DNA of 64,000 bases, from NCBI GenBank assembly GCA_019022655.1, contig JAFJYI010000132.1, positions 868,001 through 932,000 on the forward strand. Direction: 5' to 3'. The stretch is from Acacia acuminata. Taxonomy: Eukaryota; Streptophyta; Magnoliopsida; Fabales; Fabaceae. This document shows positions 1 to 10,706 of this stretch, piece after piece. Positions within the stretch are counted from its first letter, which is position 1. Every line of letters begins with the position of its first letter. Made by a program: the position numbers and the translations under genes. Under the pieces are notes generated by a model that was not told the origin of the DNA, ran no database searches, and saw nothing but the letters and a program-made list of their open reading frames with translations.

Positions 1-910
1 TTTTGGTTACAAAACTCGAGTTTTGCCCTTACAGAGAAGAACTCAATTTTTTGAACTAAGCAAAACCTCCAGTTTTCAGAGAAAACTCAAGTTTTCATCA
101 CAGAGATTTCTCAGCATTTTCTGAAAACTGCAAAACTCGAGGTTTTAGTTGAAAACTTGAGTTTTGGCCTTACAGAGAGTGTCCTAAGTTTTGAACTTTT
201 AAAACCTCCAGTTTTGCCTAAAACCTCCAGTTTACAGTTTAACTTGAAAACTTTCCAAGTTTTCACAAAACTTGTGAAAACTCGAGTTTTGATGGAAAAC
301 TCGAGTTTTGAATTTGACGGAGAGAGGATTCATGTTTTAGCCGGTTTTCAAAACCTCCAGTCCTTGTGAAAACTCAAGTTTTGAGTATGGCTTTGGTTTC
401 TCGAGTTTTCATTATAAAATGAAAACTCGAGTTTTGATTACAAAACTCGAGTTTTGGTCAGACAGAGAGCCTTCGTGCTTTCTTAGGTTTTGAAAAGCGC
501 CGGTTTCTAGGAAAACCTCCGGTTTTGACTTGGCGCAAAATGTTCTAGTTTTCATATTTAAATGAAAACTCGAGTTTTAATTTAAAACTCGAGTTTTGGC
601 CAACCCGAGAGCACTTCGGTTTTTTCAATGTTTGAAAAGCGCCGGTTTTTGTTTGAAAACCTCCGGTTTTGACTTGGTGCAAATTCTTCAAGTTTTCATA
701 CTTAAATGAAAACTCGAGTTTTGATTTTGAAACTCGAGTTTTGGCCAACCCGAGAGCATTGCAATTTTTAATGTTTTGAAAACCTGTGGTTTTGGAAGAG
801 AACCTCCAGTTTTTGATGTTTTGGACTTAAATCGATTTCACATACCAAAGTCCAAAACTTGAGTTTTGAGAAACAAAACTCGAGTTTTCATCGGTTACGA
901 AATTCAAATT
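1..910. repeat. Array of palindromic CTCGAG-centred repeats inside LTR copy A
   Basis: The 14-nt perfect palindrome AAAACTCGAGTTTT occurs about nine times exactly, for example at 11-24, near 290 and 303, near 425 and 441, near 568 and 584, near 706 and near 885. One-base variants (CTCAAG, CCTCCAG, CTCGAGG cores) lie between them. Copies are often paired about 15 bases apart, in blocks of about 140-150 nt near 415-590 and 560-745. Short open frames across the block on both strands are by-products of the repeat. Confidence 0.85.
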
Positions 911-1794
911 TGATGAATTTGTAAAACCTTCTTGTTTGATCTTAATACTTCCTATCATTATTCTCTAATGTTCCTAGATATGTTTAACCACTTTGTTAGT
1001 GAGTTTCGGATAAATTAGAGAATGTTTATTGAAGGTTTAAAGCAAAAGCAAAAAGTAATGTCGGCACATTAAATGCAAAACCGAGAAAGTTGCATACTTT
1101 TGGGTAATCCGTCTGCACATGCTTTGCAAAGGATTAAAGAATATTTTCCACATCCAGCAGCTGACTGCTACTCCAACGGATTAATTTGCGGAAGTCAACT
1201 CGAACTTCGCAATTTGGATTAAGTGGAGATTAGAGAGAAGAAGACCAAAGCTTAACCAGAACCTTGTCTAATGAAGGCAACGGTTATAATGAAGATTACA
1301 ACAATCATTTAATTCTCTCTCAGTATAAATAGAGCAACATTCAAGTCTTCTCAACTAACACATCTGCTGAAAACGAATTGCGTTCAAAGTTCTTCAACTA
1401 CTTTCAGTTTTCACCTGTATTGTATCTTTTGATACACAAAGCTTCAGTATTTATCTTTATCTACTCTTAGAAAGAGTTCTTATCTGTAAATCATTTATTG
1501 CAAAGAATCACAAGTGTGGGGACTTGGTGTTTGGGTTCATTGATTGCAACTTGTAAGGGGGAGTAAGTTCTAGTGAGAGAATTACTCTTGATAAGTGTGT
1601 AATCAATTGAGATATGGAAATACAGGGGACGGACGTAGGTCAAGAGGTTGGACCGAACCAGGATAAATTCTTGTGTCTTGCTCTCCTTCTTTCTACTCTA
1701 TTCATCTTTATTTTCGCTATCCAAAACAGAGCCTTTGAAAAAGATTTTAAAATTCCCAATTCACCTCCCCCTTTGTGATTTAGCTTCATTTTCA
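1..1794 (+). mobile_element. Long LTR of a SIRE-like Ty1/copia element (copy A, left end outside window)
   Basis: The segment from about 900 to 1794 runs parallel to the LTR at 21853-24304: the same order of short blocks (a stretch on cytosine-poor Swiss-cheese AT DNA, 'gcaaaagcaaaaagt', 'ggcaacggt', the 'gagagaattactct' block and the ending near 'ccaattcacc') recurs with about 80-85% identity by eye. It ends in TTCA at 1794, the same end as copy B. What follows is not the primer-binding site seen after copy B but an unrelated gypsy fragment, so this is either a solo LTR or a truncated copy. The left end is beyond the window, so no target duplication can be tested. The LTR holds no coding sequence. 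Confidence 0.75.
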
Positions 1795-1899
1795 AAAAGG
1801 ATGTAGAGGTCTTCAAAATTTGTTCATTGTACCTATAAGTATTCTCCACACTATTTTGCTCAATGAAGATTATTTTAAGGGGCTCTTTAATAGAAAATA

Positions 1900-3660
1900 A
1901 ATCCAATTAAGCTTGATTGAGGTCATTTATCACAACAACCCTTGCACATTGTTTAAATTCATTTTGAGACTCTATTTCTTTGTCCCTTTTTAAACTTGAC
2001 TTGCCCATCACCAATTCGTAGAATTATCTCTCCTTGTTCGACATCTACTAATGCTCTTGCGATAGTCGAAATGGTCTCCCAACAATTTGCAAAATTTCTT
2101 GATCCTCTTCCATGTCAACAACAATAAATTAGTAGGATAGATAAAAGAGCCAACTTTCACCAGTACATCCCTAATGATACATATGGATAAGAGAGACTTT
2201 GATCAGCTAGCTTGAGTGTAATAATTGTAGGACAAGCCACCCCTAGTTGAAGCTTCTTTAAAAGAGATAAAGGCACATCCTTCAAATTGGTCACCAATCA
2301 TGCATGAAATAGTGAAAGACTATGATCTTTTCACTTTAAAGGAACATTAGGCTTGATGACACTATTAATTTCCCTGGTTAGCGCTACAGTTGCAAACTCA
2401 ATAAAATGCTTCTTCTTACTCAACATCTCTTTCAAGTACTTGGCATACTTGGGAATTTGCCCAAAGCTTCTGTCAATGTGATGTTAATGTGTAATTGCTT
2501 GAAAATATCCTAAAAAAAAATTGTATTGCTCGTCAAATGCCTCTTTTGGAATCTTTGAGGAAATGGTAGCTAGAGGCGGTCTCCATTTAGGAATCTTAGT
2601 ACCTGCTTCCCTTTTCTTTACCTTATTATTTTGGAAATACTATCCTCATCTACTCCCTTAACCTTTTGTATAGACTCTTTATCATTTCCTATAAGACTCT
2701 TAGGATTTTCTTTTGCTATTAGAACCTGAAGGCTTCATTGTTGGTTGTTGTATCTTAGCTAATTCTTTACCACTTCTAAGGGCAATGGCCTTACACTCTG
2801 CTTTTTCATTTCTACAAGGATTAGACACTCTATTACTTGATAATTCTATTTGTTGTAAAACATTAACATCATTTGCAATTTCTCCCACTTGTACCTCAAG
2901 ATTCTTAATAGATGAGTCTACTCTTGCATTAGTAGCAGCTTGATCTTGAGTACTTTTTAATTGAAGACTTACGAGCTGAGATATCATTGCCTCTAGATCA
3001 AATTTAGGCTCTTGGATAGGAATGACTTCATTTTTTAATTGATAGAACCCAGCTGGTGACATTGGTTTTGTACTAGAGGTTGATGCTTCATTAAGAGTGG
3101 CACCATATTTCCAAGAGAGGTAGGTTGGAATTTTTACGCCACCCAGAATTGTAGATGTTTGAGTATGGATTGTTTTGGTTATTACCCCGGTAGTTTCCTG
3201 CATAGTTCGCTGACTCCATCTATTGAGATATGAGGCATTGTCCATTATCATGGTCATTTCCATAGTAATCACAAGAAGCATGAATAACATTTACTCCTAT
3301 GTGTCTACTATTAGATCAGTTTACTTGAGCTTCTAAGTGATCAAACCTCTTGTTGGTTGTATTTAACATTGTCATAAACTGTGAAGAAGGGTCCTCAATA
3401 ATTTTAGCAACAAACTTCACTAACCTTCTTTCATTGTTGTTTTGTATAAAGTTACGAAAAGTCATCTAAACATTTCCAGACATAATTCATCGATTGCTTT
3501 GTAATTCCCCCATTAGTGACAACATTTAATTCTGATTTAGATTTAGAAGTCAACCGAGTACTGAAAATTTGAAGCAAGACCCATTTCTCTAGATTGTGAC
3601 TAGCGCTCTACCTAACAAGCAACTTGAACCTCTCCAGGCTTTATACAGATGTTCACCAAA
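1900..3660 (-). mobile_element. Degenerate Ty3/gypsy (Athila/Tat-like) gag-protease fragment
   Basis: Read on the minus strand, 3290-2700 is open and carries the motif ECKAIALRSGKEL, typical of the gag-protease junction of plant Athila/Tat gypsy elements (usual form CKAITLRSGK). It is preceded by a coil-rich stretch with LEVQVGEIAND. Further along, near 2110-2030, is VDMEEDQEI followed by IVGRPF, then in another frame RALVDVEQGEI. This matches the DMEED...LGRPFLATA.ALIDV..G block after the protease site, broken by a frameshift. No reverse transcriptase or LTRs are present nearby, so this is a relic. Outer limits are approximate. Confidence 0.75.
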
Positions 3661-4155
3661 TTGTTGAAGAAGTAAAGATCTCTTTGGTCATGAAACTTCA
3701 AGCAAGCCATAATTATTAAATTATCTCAAATCTTTTAGATGGGATTGAAGATGTCTTGTTAATCGAAGCCATTCTAACTTTCTGAGCCATTGAGGGCATT
3801 CCTCCTTGTTTTCTTGATCGATTTCAATCTTGTGATTTTTTTTCCTAATATTTTACTTTTACCTTGAAGGGACTAGTTTTATTTGTTTGTGACAGCTAAA
3901 AAAACTAGCCATAGCCTCCATTTATGGTGGTTATTTTGACTTTTCATACCGGCTACTCACCTTGAAGTTTCTTTAAGAATGAGATTATGCATTGATGGAC
4001 ATTCAAATGAATTGGGGAACCCTCCCCTATTGAGGTGAGAGAACCAATTCATTCAAGTGCTCATAGAACATTATATACTACTCGATGCAGAACTTAGACG
4101 TCTCTGCTATGTTAGTTTCGATCATGCATATATACATTAATAGATCCATTTCAAT

Positions 4156-4462
4156 GCCTTGGGGTTTATTGATGCAAATTTGCAGTCACTAGTCCTGAAT
4201 TCTGAGTCTCCTATTTTGGTTGAATTCTGGGCCCCATGGTGTGGCCCCTGTTGTATGATTCACCCCATGATCGATGAACTAGCAAAGGAATATGCTAGGA
4301 AGATGAAGTGCCACATGCTTAACAACGATGATGCCCCTTCGGCCGCAACTCAATACGGGATCGAAGCATCCCAAGTCCCAGTTTGTCACTATCTTCAAAA
4401 ATGGTGAGAAGAAAGAATCAATTAATGGTGTTGTGCCCAAATCAACATTGCCACTAGCATAG
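4156..4462 (+). pseudogene. Thioredoxin m-type processed pseudogene, frameshifted
   Basis: The first frame reads ANLQSLVLNSESPILVEF then WAPWCGPC, the thioredoxin active site, followed by MIHPMIDELAKEYA and QYGIEAS. This matches plastid m-type thioredoxins from the beginning of the mature domain. After about 4369 the homology moves to another frame (VTIFKNGEKKES, then GVVPKSTLPLA) and ends at TAG 4460-4462. The 5' transit peptide and the last helix are missing. The stretch is continuous, without introns, and lies between transposon remnants, so I infer a retroposed, dead copy. In a live gene the product would reduce disulfides on plastid enzymes. Confidence 0.85.
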
Positions 4463-4582
4463 AAAAATTCTAATGAGATGATTCACATTTAACTTGTCAA
4501 TTGGAAGTAAAGCTATTTTCACTTTTAGCTTCTTTTATCTTACCTATTATGGAATGCAGTGCATTCGAGTGAACACTCGACT

Positions 4583-4604
4583 GCACACTCAAATTTGAGT
4601 GTGC
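4583..4604. repeat. Perfect 22-nt palindrome
   Basis: The sequence from 4583 to 4604 equals its own reverse complement, with core CTCAAATTTGAG and GTGC arms. It lies in a run of imperfect repeats of 'cacactca' just after the thioredoxin pseudogene. No function is evident. Confidence 0.8.
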
Positions 4605-4843
4605 ACACTCAAATCTTGTATCCTCACCTAAATCAAAGCCTAATAAAAATGCGTCTACTCCTTCCATTCTCTCAACATGATTAGAAAAATCTCATCCTCT
4701 CTAATCGGAAAAAATTCGGGCAGCGCGTCTGTGTCTCCTCCTCTCATCCTCATCGACGATCCGTACGTATGCGTCTCGTGTCTCGGTGTTTTCCTTCTTC
4801 ACCATCATCTTCTCTCTCCACAATTTCAATTCAAAATTCACTA

Positions 4844-5117
4844 CTCCCTCGGTCCTTGTTATAAGGCACCAACTTGTAAGTGTATTTGGTCCTTTTTATA
4901 AAACATTTGCTTGTTCCCAAGGAACATTAATTACTTTTTTCCATGTATGCCTCTAATTAATAAAGGTAGTTGTGAGAGTAATAATTAATATAATATTAGA
5001 GTTACGCATTTAGTAGGGTAATATTGAAAATTACTTAAATTTTAGGACAACTTTATTGATTTTAATTGTTTTTATTGATTTGTAAGAATTGTTAGTTGGT
5101 GCTTGGACCAGAGGGAG
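4844..5117. mobile_element. Stowaway-like MITE (Tc1/mariner type)
   Basis: The left end reads CTCCCTCGGTCC and the right end, reverse-complemented, reads CTCCCTCTGGTCCAAG. This is the typical Stowaway terminal repeat. Both ends are flanked by TA (4842-4843 and 5118-5119), the expected target duplication. The 274-bp interior is AT-rich and non-coding. Confidence 0.8.
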
Positions 5118-5119
5118 TA

Positions 5120-5574
5120 CTTCCTACAATGACAAGGTATTAATTCTTACTCTGATAAGGGGTTTCACAAGTTCATATAAGGTTTTAATAAAGTCTGATA
5201 ATATTTTCACAAATTCCAATTCAAAAATTACCACTTGCAACAATGGGTAAGTATTGATTCCCACTTTTAATAAGAGTTTCATAAGTTCAAATAAGTTTTA
5301 ACAAGTTCTAATAAGATTTTTATAAATTTCAATTTAAAAATCACTACTTGCTATCCGATAAGATTACTCGAGAATTTTTTTTTTTTTTTTTTTTGGCTAC
5401 AAAATTACAACTCTTTGATATGATGAATATTCAAAACATGTTTTTGTTCTTTAGCATTTCTAAAGTTCCTTTTCATGGATTTTCCCAAAATTCTTTTGTA
5501 TTTTCACTTTTTTGTGTTCTGAAAACATGATACATAAATATATTTTTGCTTTGGGAGAATCTTAATTAAATCCA
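5120..5574. other. AT-rich spacer, no gene seen
   Basis: The stretch contains several imperfect copies of 'acaagttc(a/t)aataag', around 5168-5200 and 5278-5310, and a 19-nt T run at about 5376-5394. No coding similarity was recognised. Confidence 0.6.
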
Positions 5575-6449
5575 GCCAAAACATCAAAGTCTAAATTGAA
5601 GCCTACACTTTCAACAAATGTCTAATTACGTCAAGAGGCTTCATTAAGAATTTGTGAATGCTGTTAAAAGACCTGAATGCCCATTTATAGTTAAGAAGAT
5701 AAATCGAAAACACCTTTGACCAAAATTTAAATTCAAACATATATTTTTTTAAATTTCCTAATCATTTTATTTATTTAAACGATATGTTAGTTTTTTTTTA
5801 TCAAATAAATTGTTTTTCTCCCTCTGAGAACATTTTGCAACTCTATGTAAAATGTAAAGCGAAATTTCAGAAATTTCGAAGTAGCATAACACATTATTTC
5901 TTTATATATAATAACAGAGAAAAAGAATCCAAGACTTTTTAATGCAGTAGTAGTACTGGTAACGAAATTTCTCATCCTTTGATCTAACCTATAATTTTCA
6001 AGTAGTTGTCATTTTTACTAATTCATTTCATTCGAAATAATGTAGGCGTACTGGTGACAACACCATTTTTCGGAGGGAAAAAAAAGACATTTAGTAAAAT
6101 GTAAATTAAGAATTTATTTATTTATTTATTTTTTTAACCGCTTTAGGAACTTATAAATTTTAGATCCTGCAAATAGCAGAACGAAATAAAAAGATTAAAT
6201 CGTCATTTAAATAAACAGAATGAAATTAAAGGATTAAAACATTATTTAAATAAATAAGATGATTAGGACATTGTTAAAAGTATATGTTTGAATTTGAATT
6301 TTGGCTAGATGCACCTTTGATTTTTCTTTTTAATTATATAGGCATTATAGTGTTTTACTAATATTTATAAATCCATGAAGAGGTCTTTTCACCTTATTAG
6401 AAATTCATTAAAGGTGTAGTTTTTAATTTAGATTTATGATATTTTGACC
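5575..6449. mobile_element. Foldback / long-TIR element (possible non-autonomous MULE)
   Basis: The ends form a long imperfect inverted repeat: 5575-5743 pairs with the reverse complement of 6281-6449. Matching blocks occur in order, for example 'tctaaatt', 'aaaagacc' and 'attcaaacatata'. The centre is AT-rich and non-coding. Long inverted repeats without a gene fit a non-autonomous Mutator-like or foldback transposon. No clear 9-bp target duplication was found, so the family is inferred. Confidence 0.6.
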
Positions 6450-6450
6450 A

Positions 6451-7197
6451 TGGTTATGAAACCGGACTAGGCGGTTCGAACCAAAAATTGGTGAACCGCC
6501 ATGAAACCAATCGGTTTGTCATAGAAACCGGTCGAGTCTTTTTTTTTTTTTTTAATGTCAACGAGAAGAGGAAGACGTTTATAGAGAGAGAGAGAGAGAG
6601 AGAGAGATGGGAAGATGAGGATATTATGGAGGTGATGTTCTTTTCTACGAGACTTGTTTTTTCGCTGGCTCCAGTGATAGTGTCGAATACTCCGAACTCG
6701 AAAAAAGCTTGTAGAGATATAGAGACAATAGAGGACAAGGGCAGTTGCATGGCGGAGATGAAGCTTCCTTCCTCCTCTTGTACTTGCCTTGTATGTGGTT
6801 GCTTGAGTTTGTATGATTCGAGGCGAGGTCAGAGCTGGACTTCAAGGAAGCTGCTAAGGAAGGAGCCATGAGAAAAAGAAGAGAAAGAGAGGTTACAACT
6901 TATTGGCATGGGTTTGGGACTTTGGGTGGATGATGATGATGGGGATTCACGTGCGTCATCAACCAAATGTTATAAAAAGACGTGAAGGAGTAGGGTCATA
7001 AATGAGAAGTAAAGAAGGCAAGACTTTTCATTTTTTTTTCAATTTTGTAGGACCCAATTTCCATTAAATAAATATTATATAATAAATCTTGGAGACTTAA
7101 TTACCCTACTTTGACATCGATTTGACTTTAATTTGACTTATTAACCTTTAATCCAGTATTTTAACCGATTCAATGACCAAGTCCTGTAATAACCTTG
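6451..7197. mobile_element. Possible non-autonomous DNA transposon (weak inverted ends)
   Basis: The left end (ggttatgaaaccggactagg) and the reverse complement of the right end (aaggttattacaggacttgg) are similar. Stretches rich in 'aaccgg/ggttcgaacc' recur inside. The interior holds a 14-nt T run and a GA microsatellite at about 6580-6606. Both strands have short open frames but none resembles a known protein. Assignment is tentative. Confidence 0.35.
6580..6607. repeat. GA dinucleotide microsatellite
   Basis: A run of about 13 AG units lies inside the preceding element. Confidence 0.85.
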
Positions 7198-7481
7198 ATG
7201 TTGACTGAATTTAATTGATATTCCTTTTTAGTTTCCTATCTAGAAAATTTGGCGCGGAAAGTAGCGGCGCATGACTGGGTAAAAAAGTCAAGAGGCAAGA
7301 CGAATGGAATCCAACAGGCTCCTGTTCGAGAGAAACAACAGGAGCACACAAGAACAAAACAATATACTGTAGTACATAGAAACCACAGACCACAGAACGG
7401 AAACCCCTCTTTTTGTAAGCGAGGTCGAAGATTTTTACCCAAAATTCTGAATCCTTTAACCCTAACTAAATCCCTCGAACC
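7198..7481 (+). promoter_or_regulatory. Upstream region / 5' UTR of the twin-CX9C gene
   Basis: This is the only unique sequence between the transposon-like block and the ATG at 7482, so the promoter and 5' UTR must lie here or within that block. No unambiguous TATA box stands out. The last 100 bases contain plant UTR-like C/A-rich runs ('aaccctaacta'). Confidence 0.35.
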
Positions 7482-7616
7482 ATGGACGAAACTCAAGGCA
7501 AGCCGGTGTGTGCACAGGAAGCCCTAGATCTCCTGAATTGCGTTACTCAATCTCCATTTGATCAAGAAAAATGCCACCGTCTTTTACATTCTCTACGCGA
7601 ATGCGTGCTCGCCAAG
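7482..7616 (+). CDS. Twin CX9C gene, exon 1
   Basis: This exon encodes residues 1-45 and carries both CX9C motifs. Its donor is AAG|GTAAAC. Confidence 0.88.
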
Positions 7617-10023
7617 GTAAACCCACAATAACGTGTTTTCCTTGTTGTTCTGAGATATCGGGTTTTCCTCATATTTTATACTCTTTTCGTTAATTTCCTT
7701 TTCTTGAATTCCATAGCCGTTCTATCCGTCTCAGATATTTTGATTGCCACTGAATACGAGCTCATATTGAATCATAAGGATATAGCTTGTTTGGTCTCAG
7801 CTTAGTCTTGTTGGTATTGAGTGTTAAGCATTTGAGTGTTGTACATTTTTCTTGAGCATTATTAGTAATGAAACAGCAATCGTAATCTAGCTGTTGCAGT
7901 AAGCTTGACGCTGGCTTTGTCCTTAATATATTGAAGTTTTTATGCGAAACAATTAACTTGTATGAAACTCGCATAATTGTTGTAACAATGCTTTATCTAT
8001 GTCGATCCAGCCTTAGTTGCAGTTAAAGTCAACCCTTGTTAATCAAGTACTAAATTTTCCTTAATATAGTCTTATTTATGTTTTTGACTGGCCATTAATT
8101 TAATCCTAAAGATTTTTCTCACCTATTCTTTGACATTCTGTTCTAAAACTGTTTAGGTAACTGGTCATGGAATAAATTTGTAATTCTTGCGCTATACTAG
8201 ACATGCCATTGTGTAATAAGTCGCAAGGAAATAAAATGTTGCTTTACTTATCCTCAGAAAACTAATCGATCATTTGGTTTACTCATCATCATCCCTATCC
8301 TATTTTGTTCTGTTGCTTCCAAGCAGGAGTTCACAAGTTAATTTATCAGCCTGCGTATGGTTCTTTTTCTTTTTCGTTTTTTTCCCTTTTACACGAATGA
8401 CTTCATGTGTGGTTCTTGAACAAGAAATCTTTGACATAATTTTAAGCACTTCGTGAATTGTGTATGCAAATTAATTCAATTTCGGCATATGAATTGCTGA
8501 GCTATAACCAGTAATTTTTAGATTGTCATTTTCTTATCTTGATTCATTTTTTTCTAATAGAGAGATTGTTCTCCATATGTGAAAGATTAGTTTAGTTGAC
8601 AGAAAGGTGAAAGGTGAAAGGGATAGGTAATTTCTCGTTTCTTCTTGGTAGAACCTGAAATAAGTCTTAATGGACTCGTGACAGCAAACATTACCTAACA
8701 TGCTTTAGGAAAATGGTGGGTTTGTATGCACTCAGTTATTTCCTTTGTGTCTGAGCAATTGACGATCTGCTCCCATGCTAGAATTTATTGTCACATCATT
8801 TTCTCATGAATCCTCTTAATCACATCCTATCTCCCAAAATATACTAACCATTTCCTTCCTTGAAAAGACAAGGACACCATAAGGCCTGAGTAATTGACGA
8901 TCTGCCCCTACACTAGAATTTATTGTCATATCATTCTATCACCAATCCTCTTAATCACATCCTATCTCCCAAATTATACTTACCATTTCCTTCCTTGAAA
9001 GTTCAGATTATCAAATGTGCTATACAAGACTTACCATTTGTTTGGTTGCCCTTTTTAAAAGCTTTTTGATATAGATTAAATATCATGTTTCACTAGCCTG
9101 TTATATATTTTGGCTTTCCAACATTTTTCCTTCAAAGTTAATGAAGGAATGGAATTGCCTGTGTAATTCGGTGAAGACACTTCTTTTACAATGCTATTAC
9201 ATGTATTTAGGAGCAGAAAACGCTTGTTTTTTTAACAATCATTCATGACGTATAATTTTATCCTATTTAGAGAACCTCAAGCTGATTTTCTGTTGGAAAA
9301 CCTTTGCAAATGGAAGTTCAGAACACCCAAAGAATTAAAAGCTCAGCCCTCTGTAGTATGATTAGTGGCTGCAATATAAGTAGTTCAAAGAAGAATATAA
9401 ACATGAACTTCAAATTTGATTCCATAGCCTTGATTATGTGATAGAGTGACCCTGGTTAAGCATACCTACCAAAGGAAACATATGTAGAAGCAAAAAAATG
9501 GAAAGATACTTTCTAGTGGTAAAGAAGTTGACTTCAAAACTCCAACCATTTTGGAGAAAGTAGCAGGGCTAGTATGCTTTACTGATGTTTTAGGCCTGTA
9601 TTTTGTCTTAGGTTGTTTTGGGAGTGTGTTGGTTGCTTGTTGACTATTTAATAGTTGGTTTCATAGGAGGCATGTAAGTCACATCTTGTATGTTATGAGT
9701 GTTTTGAGTGGTTTCACAGGAATACCAGGTCTGTTATGAGTGTTTTAGTGTCATCCCCATATGGTAAATTCCTTTCTCCCACTAAGAGGGAAGGGTGTTT
9801 GAGTATTATTCTCTATTGTTTTATATTGGCTCCTATCCTTTTGTCTTTCAACTAAATACATATTTGCATTCATGTGTGCATGATTTTACGATATAAATTT
9901 GCTACTCCCGCTTTCCTCTGTATTTTAATTTGTGTTTTCCCCCTGCCCCAACAGAAAGTGAAGAAATTTTCCCTGGCTGAACAGGAGCAGCAGGAAACAA
10001 AACAGAGCGACAAGATAGCTTAG
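7482..10023 (+). CDS. Twin CX9C (CHCH / Cox19-like) small mitochondrial protein, two exons
   Basis: Exon 1 is 7482-7616 (ATG in ccATGgac; ends AAG|GTAA) and exon 2 is 9955-10023 (preceded by ccccaACAG; ends TAG). The 2,338-bp intron is phase 0 and the product has 67 residues. Cysteines lie at 10, 20, 31 and 41, giving two exact CX9C motifs (CAQEALDLLNC and CHRLLHSLREC), followed by a Lys/Gln/Glu-rich tail starting KVKKFSLAEQ. Twin-CX9C proteins form a disulfide-locked helical hairpin and are imported into the mitochondrial intermembrane space by the Mia40 relay; many help assemble respiratory complexes. The short length and VKKFS tail resemble the plant Cox19-like CHCH family, as I recall it. 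The exact partner cannot be told from sequence. No frameshift or stop is seen and the splice sites are canonical, so the gene is probably functional. Confidence 0.88.
8752..9002 (+). repeat. Imperfect tandem duplication in the CX9C intron
   Basis: The block 8752-8868 (begins ctgagcaattgacgatctg) recurs at 8885-9001 (begins ctgagtaattgacgatctg) with about 88% identity by eye. It is non-coding and intronic. Confidence 0.8.
9955..10023 (+). CDS. Twin CX9C gene, exon 2
   Basis: This exon encodes residues 46-67 and the TAG stop. The acceptor follows a C/T-rich tract (ttttccccctgccccaACAG). The frame is continuous with exon 1. Confidence 0.85.
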   Translation, partial: KVKKFSLAEQEQQETKQSDKIA

Positions 10024-10673
10024 CTTTTAACTGGTATCAATGATTTTCTTTCTTAATCTCATTTCACGACAGAAATTTGAAGCTGAAAATTTGTACTTCT
10101 GGACATGAGCGTAAAGTTGAAGTTGAGGAGAACAAATATTTCATGCATCTTCTTTTTGGAGGTTAAATTAATTGCCTGTAATTTACCTGTATGGCATGCT
10201 ATATACTACGGGCACAATTTCATTTCCACAGTTTACAACTCCTAATTGCTTGGAACACTTATTTTATGCCATGATCTAAAATGTGTTACTAACTTCAGCT
10301 TTCGATCTATTAAAAACAGGTTGCCCGCACAGAACAACTAGTTTCTAGGCCCACAAGGCAAATATTGTAGGCTATGAATGAGGTATGGACGAGAAGTTTT
10401 GCAGTTTTCATGTGAAAATACCAATCATTTTATGGTGACGCGTCCGAGACTGACATTTAGATGAAATGGAATTTTTGACTGTTACAATGGATGATAATTA
10501 TTAGCATTCTATTGAATTTTTCCTTGGCTCTACGCAAGTCCTTTCGTGCGGATGGATGTATTGGGTGTTTGGATGAGAGGGCATGAGGCGTTTGTACTTC
10601 AAATGGACTTTGTTGAGATGCACATTCAAATCAATTGTTTCGTTTATAGAAAGAAATCACTCTTATATTATAT

Positions 10674-10706
<33 letters not shown>

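Noticed and set aside
1..910. CRISPR-like or satellite array
   Set aside because: The repeats are short palindromes without unique spacers of fixed length, and the whole block lies in a retrotransposon LTR of a plant genome.
6454..6871. Open frames of 98 and 127 residues facing each other
   Set aside because: They include a T run and GA microsatellite and sit in a transposon-like block, with no known motif.
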